A stretch of DNA of 64,000 nt from Leptothermofonsia sichuanensis E412 (GTDB lineage: Bacteria; Cyanobacteriota; Cyanobacteriia; Leptolyngbyales; Leptolyngbyaceae), in contig NZ_CP072600.1 in NCBI RefSeq assembly GCF_019891175.1, forward strand, positions 2,108,001 through 2,172,000, written 5' to 3'. A program made the translations under genes and the position numbers. Positions 16,359-26,192 of this stretch are shown piece by piece. The notes under the pieces were generated by a model. It was not told where the DNA came from. It saw only the letters and a program-made list of their open reading frames with translations, and did no database searches. Every line of letters starts with the position of its first letter. The first letter of the stretch is position 1.

Positions 16359-19112
16359 TCATTGAAGGCGGGCAAGGCGGGTTCGCAGAATCTCTGCCTG
16401 GGTTTCTAATTCTGCCAGGGAGTTCCTGGCTCCCTCGACTACCTCAGCCGGGGCTTTGTTGACAAAATTGGGATTTTCCAGCCGTCCCCGAATAGATTGA
16501 GCTTCTGCTTCAATTTTCTTCAGATCTTTCTCAATTTTGGCTCGCAGGGCATCCACATCGACAACTCCAGCCAGGGGCATGAGTACCTGCACGGTGCCAG
16601 TAACACCAGCAAACATCTGGGTCGATTCAGTGGGAGTTGTTGAGGTAATGGTGAGAGACTCAACCTTTGCCAGATCCTGAATGTAGGCCTGTCCAGCGGT
16701 GAGAATCTGGCGTTCGCGATCGCGCTCGGTTTGCAAAATCACTGCTACCTTCACATTGGGCTTGACTTCTGCCTCTGCCCGCAGGTTCCGGATAGTCCGA
16801 ATCACCCCAATCAGCAGTTCAAACTGTTGCTCCAGGTCCGGATCAATGAAAGTGGGCCTGGGTTCTGGGTAAGGCTGCAACGCCAGATATTGTCCCTCTT
16901 CTGCCTGAGTCAATGTATGCCAGATTTCCTCGGTAATATGGGGCATAAATGGGTGCAGTAGCCTGAGGGTCCCTTCCAGCACCGTGATGAGAACCTGTTG
17001 CGCCGTCCGCCGGGAGTCCTGATCCTCTCCTTGCAGGCGAGATTTGACCAGTTCAATATACCAGTCGCAGAAATCGCCCCAGATAAATTCATACAAGCCT
17101 TTTGCCGCTTCACCTAAACCAAATTTTTCAATCTGGTCACGGGTCTGACGGGTAACCTGGTGGAAGCGGGACAGGAGCCAGCGATCGGCGAGTTCCAGAG
17201 AATCTGTGGACGTTTGGAGGGTTTGAGCAAACTCAGCGCTCAAAGCTGAGAACGCATAATTGGTGTCCAGATTCATCAACACAAACCGGGAAGCGTTCCA
17301 CAGCTTGTTGGTAAAATTACGAGATGCTTCCACAGAGGCGGACTCATCTGTCTTACGGTTGTATTCCAGGCGGATGTCCTGCCCGGCTCCAGCCACTTCT
17401 CGAACCAGAGTATAGCGCAGTGCATCGGTACCGTATTTGTTAATCAGCAGCAGCGGATCAATGCCGTTGTTGGCAGATTTCGACATCTTTTTGTTGTTCT
17501 CATCCCGCACCAGCCCGTGAATGTAAACGGTCTGGAAGGGCATCTGTCCAGTAAAGTGACCCGCCATCATGGTCATGCGGGCAACCCAGAAGAAGATGAT
17601 GTCAAAACCTGTGACCAGGGTGGTGGTGGGGTAGTAACGCTCCAGGTCTACTGTTTGCTGAGGCCAGCCCAGTGTCGAGAAGGGCCACAAGCCTGAGGAA
17701 AACCAGGTATCCAATACATCCGGGTCTTGCTCTAGCTGGACGCTGGCACCAAACTGGGCGATCGCCTTTTTCCGTGCCTCAGGCTCATTCCGCGCCACCA
17801 CAAAGGGGGTGTGATCGGTAATCTCACCGCCAGTCTCGCTGACCGCATACCAGGCGGGAATCTGGTGTCCCCACCAGAGTTGGCGGGAAATGCACCAGTC
17901 TCTTAAGTTCACCAGCCAGTCCCGATAAACCTTCATCCAGCGCTCTGGAACAAAGACAGGCAAGTTTTTCTGATCCAGAAAGTCCAGTGCTCTGGTCGCC
18001 AGCGGTTCAATCTTGACAAACCACTGGGTAGAAAGCAGGGGTTCAACGGGCACCTTGCCGCGATCGCTGTAGGGAACCGTGTGCTTATAGTCCTCGACCT
18101 TGACCAGTAGACCTTCCGCTTCCAGACGGGCAACCACATTCTTGCGGGCAACAAACCGATCCTGTCCCTGAAATGGTCCCCCATTCTCATTCAGAGATCC
18201 ATCCTTATTCAAAATATTGATAAACGGCAATTTGTGGCGCTTACCCATTTCAAAGTCATTGGGGTCATGGGCAGGAGTGACTTTAACAACCCCGGTGCCA
18301 AAGGCTGAATCAACGAACTCATCCGCAATGATGGGAATCGGACGGTTCATGATTGGCAGGGTGACGGTTTTGCCGATTAAATGCTGGTAGCGATCGTCAT
18401 GGGGGTTCACGGCTACGGCTGAATCTCCCAGCATTGTTTCCGGGCGAGTGGTGGCAACTTCCACGTACCCGGCCCCATCGGTCAGGGGATAACGCAGGTG
18501 CCACAGGTGCCCATTCACTTCCTGGTTTTCCACCTCCAGGTCAGAAACGGCTGACTGACTGGCAGGGCACCAGTTGACCAGATAATTGCCCCGGTAGATC
18601 AATCCTTCCTCATACAGTTGAATGAAGGCTTCCAGCACCGCACTGGTCAGCCCTTCATCCATCGTGAACCGTTCCCGTGTCCAGTCTACCGACAGCCCCA
18701 ACCGGCGCAACTGACCCACAATTGTGCCACCAGATTCCTCCTTCCACTGCCAGGCTCGCTTCAGGTAGGCCTCGCGCCCCACATCCTGGCGAGTTTTGCC
18801 CTGGGACTGAAGCTCCCGATCCAGGATGGTGCTGACGGCAATACTGGCGTGATCGGTTCCGGGTAGCCAGAGGGTATTGCGCCCAATCATCCGGTGATAG
18901 CGAATCAGCACATCAATCAGGGAGTGCTCAAAGGCGTGCCCCATGTGCAGACTGCCTGTGACATTGGGGGGAGGAATAACAATGCAGTAGGGTTCACCTG
19001 GATGGTCAGGATCCGCTTTGAAGACCTGATCGGCTTCCCAAGCTTGCTGCCATCTGGCTTCGGTGATGGTCGGGTCGTACTGGCTGGGCAGGTTTGGGAT
19101 ATTCGCAGTCAT
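16359..19112 (-). CDS. valS: Valyl-tRNA synthetase
   Basis: 917-residue class I aminoacyl-tRNA synthetase that charges tRNA-Val. The HIGH motif is HMGH at residues 56-59 and KMSKS is in [14 protein letters not shown] near residue 545. The large CP1 editing domain lies between them, and a C-terminal coiled coil (about 850-915, [20 protein letters not shown]) contacts the tRNA elbow. Full length. The start ATG at 19112 follows a leader that contains repeat C. Confidence 0.97.
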   Translation of the reverse strand: MTANIPNLPSQYDPTITEARWQQAWEADQVFKADPDHPGEPYCIVIPPPNVTGSLHMGHAFEHSLIDVLIRYHRMIGRNTLWLPGTDHASIAVSTILDRELQSQGKTRQDVGREAYLKRAWQWKEESGGTIVGQLRRLGLSVDWTRERFTMDEGLTSAVLEAFIQLYEEGLIYRGNYLVNWCPASQSAVSDLEVENQEVNGHLWHLRYPLTDGAGYVEVATTRPETMLGDSAVAVNPHDDRYQHLIGKTVTLPIMNRPIPIIADEFVDSAFGTGVVKVTPAHDPNDFEMGKRHKLPFINILNKDGSLNENGGPFQGQDRFVARKNVVARLEAEGLLVKVEDYKHTVPYSDRGKVPVEPLLSTQWFVKIEPLATRALDFLDQKNLPVFVPERWMKVYRDWLVNLRDWCISRQLWWGHQIPAWYAVSETGGEITDHTPFVVARNEPEARKKAIAQFGASVQLEQDPDVLDTWFSSGLWPFSTLGWPQQTVDLERYYPTTTLVTGFDIIFFWVARMTMMAGHFTGQMPFQTVYIHGLVRDENNKKMSKSANNGIDPLLLINKYGTDALRYTLVREVAGAGQDIRLEYNRKTDESASVEASRNFTNKLWNASRFVLMNLDTNYAFSALSAEFAQTLQTSTDSLELADRWLLSRFHQVTRQTRDQIEKFGLGEAAKGLYEFIWGDFCDWYIELVKSRLQGEDQDSRRTAQQVLITVLEGTLRLLHPFMPHITEEIWHTLTQAEEGQYLALQPYPEPRPTFIDPDLEQQFELLIGVIRTIRNLRAEAEVKPNVKVAVILQTERDRERQILTAGQAYIQDLAKVESLTITSTTPTESTQMFAGVTGTVQVLMPLAGVVDVDALRAKIEKDLKKIEAEAQSIRGRLENPNFVNKAPAEVVEGARNSLAELETQAEILRTRLARLQ

Positions 19113-19165
19113 GGATATTGGCTCGGTGAAGACGAAGAAAAACCGGGTAAAGATGAGAAAGGTTA

Positions 19166-19256
19166 GCGTTTCTCAATTGAGTGAGGTACGGGGATATAAG
19201 GCACAGTGGGGTGCTCCGACCCTCACTGTACCTCACACCCTTGAAAAGGGCTATAG
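19166..19256. repeat. Dispersed hairpin repeat, family C, copy 1
   Basis: GCGTTTCTCAATTGAG, GAGGTACGGG, a central inverted pair ending in GTACCTCAC, then CTTGAAAAGGGCTATA. The same order of blocks recurs at 58376-58461. It lies in the valS leader region. Confidence 0.85.
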
Positions 19257-19266
19257 TTTGTTTTCG

Positions 19267-19346
19267 GGCGTTGCTGAAAAGCAGGATGAATTGAAAGGAC
19301 GTTTCAAGCATCCAGCACTTTTTTCATTTCCAGATTCAGCAACGCC
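19267..19346. repeat. Dispersed hairpin repeat, family B, copy 3
   Basis: Borders CGTTGCTGAAAAG and CCAGATTCAGCAACG with the inner pair GGATGAATTGAAA / TTTCAAGCATCC. It is separated from repeat C by only ten bases. Confidence 0.85.
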
Positions 19347-19388
19347 TGCTTTCGAGAAATTGCTCAAGCTGCGGACTGTATTGCACAG

Positions 19389-19460
19389 AGCCCTTGACGA
19401 GGATTGAACTCGTGACCTCACCCTTACCAAGGGTGTGCTCTACCACTGAGCTACAAGGGC
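19389..19460 (-). tRNA. tRNA-Thr (anticodon GGT)
   Basis: 72 nt. Acceptor arms GCCCTTG / CAAGGGC, D arm GCTCAGTGGTAGAGC, anticodon stem CACCC/GGGTG around TTGGTAA, and T arm ACGAGTTCAATCCTCGT fold as a normal tRNA. CCA is not encoded. Confidence 0.95.
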
Positions 19461-19474
19461 AGGATGGGAGGATA

Positions 19475-19555
19475 AAGACTGAGGGATGAAGGATGAAAAA
19501 TAGATTATCTTCTGAGATATTCATCTTTTCGCTTTCATCCTTCCGTCTTTCACCG
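19475..19555. repeat. Inverted low-complexity repeat between two tRNA genes
   Basis: GACTGAGGGATGAAGGATGAA and, in inverted form, GAAAGACGGAAGGATGAAAG could form a long imperfect hairpin between the tRNA-Tyr and tRNA-Thr genes. Confidence 0.45.
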
Positions 19556-19559
19556 TGGA

Positions 19560-19641
19560 TGGGCCGGGCTAGATTCGAACTAGCGTAGGCATAGCCAGCG
19601 GATTTACAGTCCGCCCCCATTAACCACTCGGGCACCGACCC
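19560..19641 (-). tRNA. tRNA-Tyr (anticodon GTA)
   Basis: 82 nt with a long variable arm as expected for bacterial tRNA-Tyr. Acceptor arms GGGTCGG / CCGGCCC, anticodon loop CTGTAAA, T arm CTAGTTCGAATCTAG. It lies upstream of tRNA-Thr on the same strand and may be co-transcribed. Confidence 0.95.
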
Positions 19642-19779
19642 GCTCACCCACGGATATTGATATTAGCACAATCAGATCGCAGATCAGATGCAAATTATTT
19701 CTGAATTTGTGGCTACTTCCGCAAAACCTTAATATAATCACCGGAGCAGTTGACCCTTCTTCTGTCAAGCCTCAAATTC

Positions 19780-21270
19780 ATGACCTTCATTTCTCTAACC
19801 TATGCCCTCTTTCTGGTCAGTGTCCTTGGGATTTTCTGGTCAGTTCAACAGCAGTGGCTCCGGATGTGGGCGCTTCTGGTTGCCAGCATTGTCTTCTATG
19901 CTTCTCTTCAGCCGCAGTATATTCCTTTATTGCTTGCTGCCGCCTGGATTACTTTTCGCATCGGGCAGGTGATTGGGTCACCACCGGACTGGCGACTGGA
20001 AGACTGGCAGTTTGCGCAACAAGACTGGAACCGACAACGCCTGAAACTGCTATGGTTTGGCATTGTTCTGAATGTGCTGCTGTTGTTTGGGTTCAAGTAT
20101 GTGCCGTTTGTCCTGTCCAGTGTGGGTTCTCTGTTGGGGGTAACGGCGCTGCAAGCGGGTGCGGAATGGACGGGGCAAAATCTGATTGCGCCCCTGGGAT
20201 TAAGTTTCTTTAGCTTTGAGTGCATTGCTTACCTGGTCGATGTTTATCGGGGAGCACCCGCCGCACAACAATTCCTCAAGTTTTCTGCTTATAAACTATT
20301 TTTCCCAAAGCTAATCAGTGGTCCCATCACCCGTTACCAGCTTTTTGCGACCCAAACCCAGAATCAGCGCTTTCCGACGATCGATCGCATCTCGGAAGGG
20401 TTGTGGTTAATTGCCTGCGGGGCGGTGAAGAAAGGGCTACTGGCGGATAACCTGGGTGTACTGGTGGATCTGAGCTTTCAAAACCTGCAACGGGCGGGGA
20501 GTGGAGATTTGTGGTTGGCCGCGATCGCCTACGGCTTCCAGATCTACCTGGACTTCAGTGGCTATGTTGACATGGCACGGGGCAGTGCCATTCTGCTGGG
20601 CTTCAACCTGCCCCAAAACTTTGACTTCCCTTACTTTTCCACCAGCATTGCTGACTTCTGGCGACGCTGGCACATGACCCTGGGAGACTGGCTCCGAAAC
20701 TACCTGTATTTTCCGTTGGGAGGTTCTCGCCAGGGTCTGGCCCGTACCTGCCTTAACCTGATGCTGGTGATGCTGATTGCTGGTATCTGGCATGGAGCTG
20801 CCTGGGGATTCATTGTCTGGGGGGTGTTGCATGGTCTGGGACTGGTCCTCCATCGCCTGACAGATGTTTTGTCAGACCGCAGTGAACCCCTCAAGCGCTT
20901 CTGGCAGGGAGGATTGGGTATCATTTTGGCCTGGGTTTTGACCCAGACGATGGTCTTCGTCACCTGGATTTTCTTCCGTCTACCGGATTTGAAAGACTCC
21001 GGGCTGGTTATCCAGCGACTGTGGGGGCATCCGGCGGATGCCCAGTTCGCCCAGAAAGTTTACCTGGAAACCTTTGGGCTGGAACCCGTCCAGATTGCTT
21101 TTCTGCTGGGTATCCTGATTGCCCTGATGGGAATTGCTTATACCTTCAACCGGGTCCTGAAGTTACAGATTAACTGGTACATTAAGCTACTGTTGGTGCC
21201 TGCCTGCCTGTTTGCAGTCTGGTTGCTAGCTCCTGAAGGATCTCTGCCCTACATTTACTTTGATTTCTAG
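19780..21270 (+). CDS. MBOAT-family membrane O-acyltransferase, AlgI-like
   Basis: 496 residues with about ten membrane segments. Family motifs are SFFSFECIAYLVDVYRG, FFPKLISGPITRY, DFSGYVDMARGSA, DFWRRWHMTLGDWLRNYLYF and the catalytic-histidine region IAGIWHGAAWGF. AlgI-type proteins pass acetyl groups across the membrane to exported polysaccharides. No DltD/AlgJ-like partner is adjacent, so the acceptor is unknown. I use the ATG at 19780 (MTFISL), the usual N-terminus of the family, rather than one ten codons upstream. Confidence 0.9.
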   Translation: MTFISLTYALFLVSVLGIFWSVQQQWLRMWALLVASIVFYASLQPQYIPLLLAAAWITFRIGQVIGSPPDWRLEDWQFAQQDWNRQRLKLLWFGIVLNVLLLFGFKYVPFVLSSVGSLLGVTALQAGAEWTGQNLIAPLGLSFFSFECIAYLVDVYRGAPAAQQFLKFSAYKLFFPKLISGPITRYQLFATQTQNQRFPTIDRISEGLWLIACGAVKKGLLADNLGVLVDLSFQNLQRAGSGDLWLAAIAYGFQIYLDFSGYVDMARGSAILLGFNLPQNFDFPYFSTSIADFWRRWHMTLGDWLRNYLYFPLGGSRQGLARTCLNLMLVMLIAGIWHGAAWGFIVWGVLHGLGLVLHRLTDVLSDRSEPLKRFWQGGLGIILAWVLTQTMVFVTWIFFRLPDLKDSGLVIQRLWGHPADAQFAQKVYLETFGLEPVQIAFLLGILIALMGIAYTFNRVLKLQINWYIKLLLVPACLFAVWLLAPEGSLPYIYFDF

Positions 21271-21627
21271 TGTTCCGTCAAGAAAATTTTGACGGGTCGC
21301 AGACCCTCAAAATTTAACTTCAATCAGCCTTTCAGTATTCAGTTACCTGTCAAATTAAATTTGACAGACCACTAGCGCATTACGGCAGAAGTTTTTCATC
21401 ACAAAGGCACAAACGTTTCTTCGTGCACTTGGTGTCTTTGTGGTTCAAACTAAAACTGGCGGGTTATTTTCGGCAACCTGCACTAGAAAAGTTTATCAAG
21501 AAATGGGGATTTTATAAGCTGACATTTCACTACAGAAGCACGGAGAACATAAAGCGATTTCTCTATGTCTCTATGGTGAAATGCCAACGTTTTCGGTTAT
21601 CACGCCTATCTTTAGGCTGGAGCAGTA
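21271..21627. other. Spacer with palindromes and repeat D
   Basis: No gene. Hairpin CCGTCAA/TTGACGG at 21275-21295 lies directly after the acyltransferase stop and may end its transcript, although no U run follows. A 21-bp palindrome CTGTCAAATT-A-AATTTGACAG lies at 21347-21367. Repeat D fragments fill the rest. Confidence 0.6.
21398..21600. repeat. Dispersed repeat, family D, copy 3 (composite)
   Basis: Contains ACAAAGGCACAAACG and CTTTGTGGTTCAAACTAAAAC with GGTTATT and CAACCTGCACT, also seen at 52371-52420. A second block, CACTACAGAAGCACGGAGAAC with CTCTATGGTGAAA, follows. Confidence 0.65.
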
Positions 21628-23112
21628 TTAATACTTAAACAGTCCTGTCCCTTCGACCCGATATCCGGTGGGTTCCAGAATCGCAGCGGCTGCCTGCTTA
21701 CCGGAGATGGTGGCTCCCTCCATACTATCGATGTAATCCTGTTGAGTGTAACTTCCCGCCAGGAAAAAGTTGGGAATGGGGGTTTTCTGGCTGGGACGAT
21801 AGAGATCCATACCGGGGGCTTCCCGATAGAGGGACTGGGCAAGTTTGACAACACTGTACCAGGTCATGGTCAGTTCGCGGGCAGAGGGGAACAGGTCTTG
21901 CACCTGCTTGAGGACATGCTGGGCGATCGCCTCGTTGCTCTGTTTAATAAAGGGGTCACCGGGGGTCAATACCAGTTGCAGCAGGGAACCCTGACCTTCC
22001 CGGTAGTAATTGCTGGGGCTGGTCAGGGCCAGGTCAGCAAAGCAGGAGAAATCAGCGTCGGGGGTATAGAGCAGGTTATCCAGTCCGGCAGCCTGTTTGA
22101 GTTGTTGTCGTTTCTCTGGATCGTTAAGTTCAGTGACCCAACCATTGAATCGCAGTTGCACCGTAGCCACAGGAACCGCTTCCAGCTTGTAGATATTGTC
22201 AAATTCCTTCCATTTGCGCCATGCCTGGGGGAGCAGGCGATGGATCCCAGGCACATCACAGGCGGCGACGTAAGTATCGGCAGTAATGGTTTCTTCGGCA
22301 AAGCTATCTTCGCCTTCACTCCTGCCAATTCGCAAACCAGTGACTCGAATTTGTCCCTCCTGCTCTTCAAACAGCACCTGACGCACTCGCCGCCGCAGAT
22401 GAATTTTTACCCCCCGGTCTTGCAGGTACTGAACAATCGGTTTGTGCAGATACTCATCGGGCGACCCCTCCAGCATTCGCAGCACCGACGCTTCCGTTCT
22501 GGCCGCGAAAAACTGGAAGATGGTGAGCATGCAGCGGGCAGAAATGTTTTCCGTATCGATGAAGCCCAGGGCATAAGCGATCGGATTCCACATCCGTTTG
22601 AGGCTACCGTTGGACCCCCCGTGCTGCCGAAACCAATCTGCAAAGCTGATGCCATCCAGGCTGCGGATAGTTTTCATGGCACCATCAAAATCAATCAAGC
22701 CACGAACCAGGGGACTGGTGCCGAGGGCGATCGCATTTTGGGCCTTGTCCTGTAAGGAAAGCTGGGAGGTGGTGAAAAATGCCTTTAACCCGTTGAAGGG
22801 GGCACCTGTAATAAAGCGAAAGTCCAGCGCACCGAGCTGCCCACCGCGATTCACAAAGGTGTGAGTGTGTTCTTTCAGCCGCAGGTGTTGAAACGCGCCT
22901 ACTTTTCTCATCAGGTCAAACAGGTTGTAGTAACAGCCAAAGAAGACATGCAGCCCCATCTCGAGGTGATTGCCCTCAGCGTCTACCCAGCTACCGACCT
23001 TGCCGCCGACAAAGGGACGCGCTTCAAAGATTTCAACTTCATGTCCGGCATCCACCAGTTCCACGGCTGTTGCCAGCCCTGCCAGCCCTGCTCCAACGAT
23101 CGCAACTCGCAT
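21628..23112 (-). CDS. crtQ: Zeta-carotene desaturase (plant-type)
   Basis: 494-residue FAD-dependent desaturase that converts zeta-carotene to lycopene in carotenoid synthesis at the thylakoid membrane. The dinucleotide motif [13 protein letters not shown] lies at residues 4-16 and is followed by the [13 protein letters not shown] signature. [15 protein letters not shown]-type sequence ([15 protein letters not shown]) and the C-terminal [18 protein letters not shown] carotenoid-desaturase motif distinguish it as CrtQ/ZDS rather than CrtI. Full length, monocistronic, with repeat A copy 3 about 120 bases upstream. Confidence 0.93.
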   Translation of the reverse strand: MRVAIVGAGLAGLATAVELVDAGHEVEIFEARPFVGGKVGSWVDAEGNHLEMGLHVFFGCYYNLFDLMRKVGAFQHLRLKEHTHTFVNRGGQLGALDFRFITGAPFNGLKAFFTTSQLSLQDKAQNAIALGTSPLVRGLIDFDGAMKTIRSLDGISFADWFRQHGGSNGSLKRMWNPIAYALGFIDTENISARCMLTIFQFFAARTEASVLRMLEGSPDEYLHKPIVQYLQDRGVKIHLRRRVRQVLFEEQEGQIRVTGLRIGRSEGEDSFAEETITADTYVAACDVPGIHRLLPQAWRKWKEFDNIYKLEAVPVATVQLRFNGWVTELNDPEKRQQLKQAAGLDNLLYTPDADFSCFADLALTSPSNYYREGQGSLLQLVLTPGDPFIKQSNEAIAQHVLKQVQDLFPSARELTMTWYSVVKLAQSLYREAPGMDLYRPSQKTPIPNFFLAGSYTQQDYIDSMEGATISGKQAAAAILEPTGYRVEGTGLFKY

Positions 23113-23235
23113 CTATCTGTCCTTTGCAATTCCTTAAAGTATTGTAAAGGAACGATGCATTCTTTAGGGATATAGAGCAGCAGCCATCCAGGTCAGGACA
23201 AATTAGAATACTCAAAGCCTGCTCCCGTCATCCCC

Positions 23236-23330
23236 CCTTCTTCCCCGTTCCTCCCTCCTCTGCTATGATGGTTCGGACAATTTGACGGGAGTCAACGAGA
23301 CACCAGGGATCTTCGCTTCCAGTTTGTCCA
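23236..23330. repeat. Dispersed hairpin repeat, family A, copy 3 (one arm decayed)
   Basis: On the minus strand it reads CTGGAAGCGAAGATCCCTGG, then TGTCTCGTTGACTCC, then CAAATTG, matching the left half and loop of the copies at 3761 and 62251. The second arm is no longer recognisable. Confidence 0.7.
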
Positions 23331-23343
23331 TAGCGTTACTGGA

Positions 23344-24075
23344 TCAATAAATCAATCCTCGATAACGCCTGACAGGAAGGGATTCAGGTTCAACCGGGCT
23401 GCCAGCTTCTAAAAATTTGGGCTTACTGGTGGAACGGACACGAGCACGCTCGCCCAGGGAATAATTGCCTTTGCCATACCCAGAGGGTAGTTGAGTCTTG
23501 ACTTCCAGTCGTGTTTCTGGGGGCGTGTCCACAGAAATTGCCTTTTTTTCAGGTTCTCGATAGGGAGCGGGCTGGAGCTGAGAACGATCCGTTGAACGGG
23601 CGTCTAGCTGACGCTTCATCGATAGCAGCACGGAAATTAAGGCACCATTATTTAATGGATGACTATCCAGAATGTCCAGAACACGCTTGACAGAGAACGC
23701 AACACTACTGACCAGGTTTTCCAATTGAAACCCCGGCAGAAAATCGGATGCACCCTGATGAATTGCCCACTGCCGTTCTGATGGCAAAATCTCTTTTTGG
23801 GATGGGTTTGTTAAAACTATGTTAGTCGTGGGGTGGTTTTCCCGACACCAGCGACAGAAGGCATAGGGATTAAAGTTCTCGATTCGCACATCAATCAATA
23901 GCAAATCGGGCAAAGCCAGCCCAGCCTGTTCAAGTTGAGTCAGGCTGTCAAACAAATCAATCTCGGGGGTTTCCCAGATAACAGAAAGCTGTTGAGACTT
24001 GAGAACCGTTTGCCAGATGAGTCCCTGAAGTCTCGTCATCTGTACCATCAGAACAAGCTTCTGTGAGTCAGCCAT
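23344..24075 (-). CDS. Receiver-like (CheY-type) domain protein
   Basis: 243 residues. Residues 5-130 follow a receiver-domain pattern: KLVLMVQMTRLQGLI, then PDLLLIDVRIENFNPYAFC with the probable phosphoacceptor Asp, and GASDFLPGF near the domain end. The N-terminal acidic pair of typical receivers is not evident, so phosphorylation is uncertain. The C-terminal 100 residues are polar and probably disordered, ending in RRYRGLIY, reminiscent of the YRG-type short motif of DUF4278. No kinase or output domain is seen nearby. Function unknown. Confidence 0.6.
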   Translation of the reverse strand: MADSQKLVLMVQMTRLQGLIWQTVLKSQQLSVIWETPEIDLFDSLTQLEQAGLALPDLLLIDVRIENFNPYAFCRWCRENHPTTNIVLTNPSQKEILPSERQWAIHQGASDFLPGFQLENLVSSVAFSVKRVLDILDSHPLNNGALISVLLSMKRQLDARSTDRSQLQPAPYREPEKKAISVDTPPETRLEVKTQLPSGYGKGNYSLGERARVRSTSKPKFLEAGSPVEPESLPVRRYRGLIY

Positions 24076-24131
24076 AGGTCTTGATGAATGGTAGAGCCTG
24101 AATGCAGGGTTCAGAAGGGTATTGATTAATC

Positions 24132-24290
24132 GAATCTGCTTTAGAAACTGTTTGTAAATAAGTATAAACGCCCTGATAAGCGAGGAATTTGAGGTTTTCT
24201 AGAGCAAATGGCCTGAACTTCGAAACCTTGCAATTGCAAATGCCTGGACGGTTTTAATACTAGTTAACAAACAGTTTCTTAACCAGAGTC
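24132..24290. repeat. MITE-like element, family H, copy 1
   Basis: About 159 bp with inverted ends: GAATCTGCTTTAGAAACTG... on the left and the complement of AACAAACAGTTTCTTAACC on the right. The interior block CGCCCTGATAAG with AGGAATTTGAGGTTTTCT matches 46296-46350 in the opposite orientation. No coding capacity. Confidence 0.75.
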
Positions 24291-24303
24291 TGTAATAACA
24301 AAA

Positions 24304-24393
24304 ATTATCTCCCTCAAAAGGGTGAGACGCCTCTCAGATAATAGTACCGAGGAAAGATCCCGTAGATCGGTATCCTGGGATGCACTTGCGTCC
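24304..24393 (+). promoter_or_regulatory. Structured 5' leader of the ammonium transporter gene
   Basis: Three adjacent stem structures: ATTATCT/AGATAAT (24304-24342) enclosing small CCCT/AGGG and GAGA/TCTC hairpins, TACCGA/TCGGTA (24345-24372) enclosing GGA/TCC, and GGGATGC/GCGTCC (24378-24393). The first ends as a three-way junction. It lies 18 bases before the start codon. I cannot assign it to a known riboswitch class; it does not show the conserved core of the glnA RNA. Confidence 0.4.
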
Positions 24394-24410
24394 GTACCCT
24401 TCAGGACAAG

Positions 24411-25922
24411 ATGAATCCTCAAACTCCCCGCTGCGTTTTGCCTTTTAAGAGATCCCTGAAAACCATGCCGAAGCACTTGAAGTCGAAATCAAAAAGAGCA
24501 CCTGGATTTCAACCATGGTTGAGAGGGGGGATTGGTTGGGCGATCGCTCCCATCTTCCTGCTTGGTTTTAGCTGGAGTGTGGCAGCCGTAGAGCCAGCCT
24601 CAACCGGAATACCGGTTGAAGTCAAGGTGGTGTTGGATACGCTCTGGGTCCTCTTTGCTGGGGTACTGGTGTTTTTCATGAATGCCGGATTTTGTATGCT
24701 GGAAACGGGCTTCTGCCGTCGCAAGAATGCCGTTAACCTGCTGACCAAAAATTTGATCGTCTTCGCCCTGTCAACAGTTGCTTACTGGGCGATCGGTTTT
24801 GGGATTATGTTTGGGGACGGTACAGCCTATTTTGGTTCCAATGGGTTCTTTTTAGTCGGGGCTGACAATAGTCCAGCTACTGGAACCAGCTACCAGGGTA
24901 TATTTGGCTCCCTCAGTTGGGCAGGCATTCCCCTCACAGTCAAATTCTTTTTCCAACTGGCATTTGCCGGCACGGCTGCCACCATTGTCTCTGGTGCGGT
25001 TGCGGAACGAATTCGATTTCTTGCTTTTTTTGTCTTCAGCCTGTTGCTGGTTGGGGTGTCTTACCCTATAACCGGGCACTGGGTTTGGGGGAATGGCTGG
25101 CTATCCAAACTGGGCTTTTATGATTTTGCTGGCTCTACTGTTGTCCATTCGGTTGGGGGTTGGGCAGGCCTGATGGGTGCCATGCTACTGGGTCCACGGC
25201 TGGGGCGCTATCGGGGAAATGTGGGAGTAGCCATGCCTGCCCACAATCTCAGTATTTCTACACTGGGCTGTCTCATCCTCTGGCTGGGCTGGTTTGGATT
25301 TAATCCAGGTTCTACACTGAGCGCAAACCCGCTGCAAATTGGGCACATCGTGCTTACAACCAACCTATCAGCCGCATTGGGTGGAATTGGAGCCATGATC
25401 GCTTCCTGGCTTTATTTAGGCAAGCCCGATCTATCTATGATTATCAATGGCATTCTGGCAGGACTGGTTGGTATTACCGCCGCCTGTGCCTATGTCACAA
25501 CCGGGAGTGCTACCATCATTGGGCTAATCGCTGGGGTCATTGTCGTGTTCTCTGTGACCGTGCTGGATCGATTACAGGTGGATGATCCGGTGGGGGCAAT
25601 TTCAGTTCACCTGGTTTGTGGCATCTGGGGGACCCTGGCGGTTGGGCTATTCAGTGTGGGACCCGATATCTACGCCTGGTATGGTAAGGGGGAGGGACCT
25701 GGTATTGGTTTGCTACTCAGTGGGGACTTGCAGCAACTCTTTGCTCAATTGATTGGCATTATTGCGATCGGAGGCTTCACAGCCCTGTTTGCTTTGATGG
25801 TCTGGATTGGATTGAAGTATACGATTGGGATCCGAGTGTCTCCCAACCAGGAACTCAGGGGACTGGATCTGAGTGAACATGGGATGGAGGCGTACAGCGG
25901 TTTTGTTGAGTCAGAAAATTAA
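24411..25922 (+). CDS. amt: Ammonium transporter, Amt family
   Basis: 503 residues, about eleven membrane helices after a positively charged N-terminal leader of about 45 residues. Family motifs: VFFMNAGFCMLETGFCRRKNAV, GAVAERIRF, GHWVWGNGWLS, VVHSVGGWAGLMGA, WLGWFGFNPGS and the conserved pore histidines (HSVGG and a second in SVHLVCGIWG). It moves ammonium across the cell membrane. Start ATG at 24411 follows AGGACAAG. Nitrogen control is usual for this family, but I find no GTA-N8-TAC NtcA site in the leader. Confidence 0.95.
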   Translation: MNPQTPRCVLPFKRSLKTMPKHLKSKSKRAPGFQPWLRGGIGWAIAPIFLLGFSWSVAAVEPASTGIPVEVKVVLDTLWVLFAGVLVFFMNAGFCMLETGFCRRKNAVNLLTKNLIVFALSTVAYWAIGFGIMFGDGTAYFGSNGFFLVGADNSPATGTSYQGIFGSLSWAGIPLTVKFFFQLAFAGTAATIVSGAVAERIRFLAFFVFSLLLVGVSYPITGHWVWGNGWLSKLGFYDFAGSTVVHSVGGWAGLMGAMLLGPRLGRYRGNVGVAMPAHNLSISTLGCLILWLGWFGFNPGSTLSANPLQIGHIVLTTNLSAALGGIGAMIASWLYLGKPDLSMIINGILAGLVGITAACAYVTTGSATIIGLIAGVIVVFSVTVLDRLQVDDPVGAISVHLVCGIWGTLAVGLFSVGPDIYAWYGKGEGPGIGLLLSGDLQQLFAQLIGIIAIGGFTALFALMVWIGLKYTIGIRVSPNQELRGLDLSEHGMEAYSGFVESEN

Positions 25923-25966
25923 CTGGGGATTGCTGAATATTGGAGATGCGAGCGATCGCGCCTGGC

Positions 25967-26015
25967 TTTACAGCGGTTATCAATTGATTTCGCCACACCT
26001 GTTACCCAGCACCCC
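25967..26015. repeat. Dispersed repeat, family G, copy 2
   Basis: TTTACAGCGGTTATCAATTG and ATTTCGCCAC with the following TACCCAGCACCC match 7631-7685. Confidence 0.65.
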
Positions 26016-26086
26016 AATCCCAAATTGGGGTTAACCCATTGGAGGATTGCTTAAGGATCCCGGATTAAATGAACCGGGATGCTTAG

Positions 26087-26166
26087 CGTTCTACTACAGA
26101 GACACAGAAAACAAAACAGAGAAATGGCTCCGTGTTCTCTGTGCCCTCTGTGGTGAATTTCAGGCT
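26087..26166. repeat. Dispersed repeat, family D, copy 2
   Basis: CTACTACAGAGACACAGAAA and, inverted, GTGTTCTCTGTGCCCTCTGT form the hairpin typical of the family; about 20 bases from the 3' end of the iron permease gene. Confidence 0.75.
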
Positions 26167-26192
26167 ATAGAATCCTCGTGCCTGAGTCAGCA

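Larger units (their letters stand above)
24076..24410. other. Upstream region of amt with MITE-like repeat and leader
   Basis: Divergent spacer between the receiver-like gene and amt. It contains repeat H copy 1 (24132-24290) and the structured leader (24304-24393), which together occupy most of it. The amt promoter must lie in or beside the repeat. Confidence 0.6.
25923..26192. other. Spacer between amt and the iron permease with repeats G and D
   Basis: Convergent spacer. It holds repeat G copy 2 (25967-26015) and repeat D copy 2 (26087-26166). No gene seen. Confidence 0.6.

Noticed and set aside
24304-24393. glnA glutamine riboswitch before amt
   Set aside because: A three-way junction is possible, but the conserved core sequences of that class are not seen.
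24290-24411. NtcA binding site (GTA-N8-TAC) upstream of amt
   Set aside because: All GTA triplets in this stretch were checked and none has TAC eight bases later.
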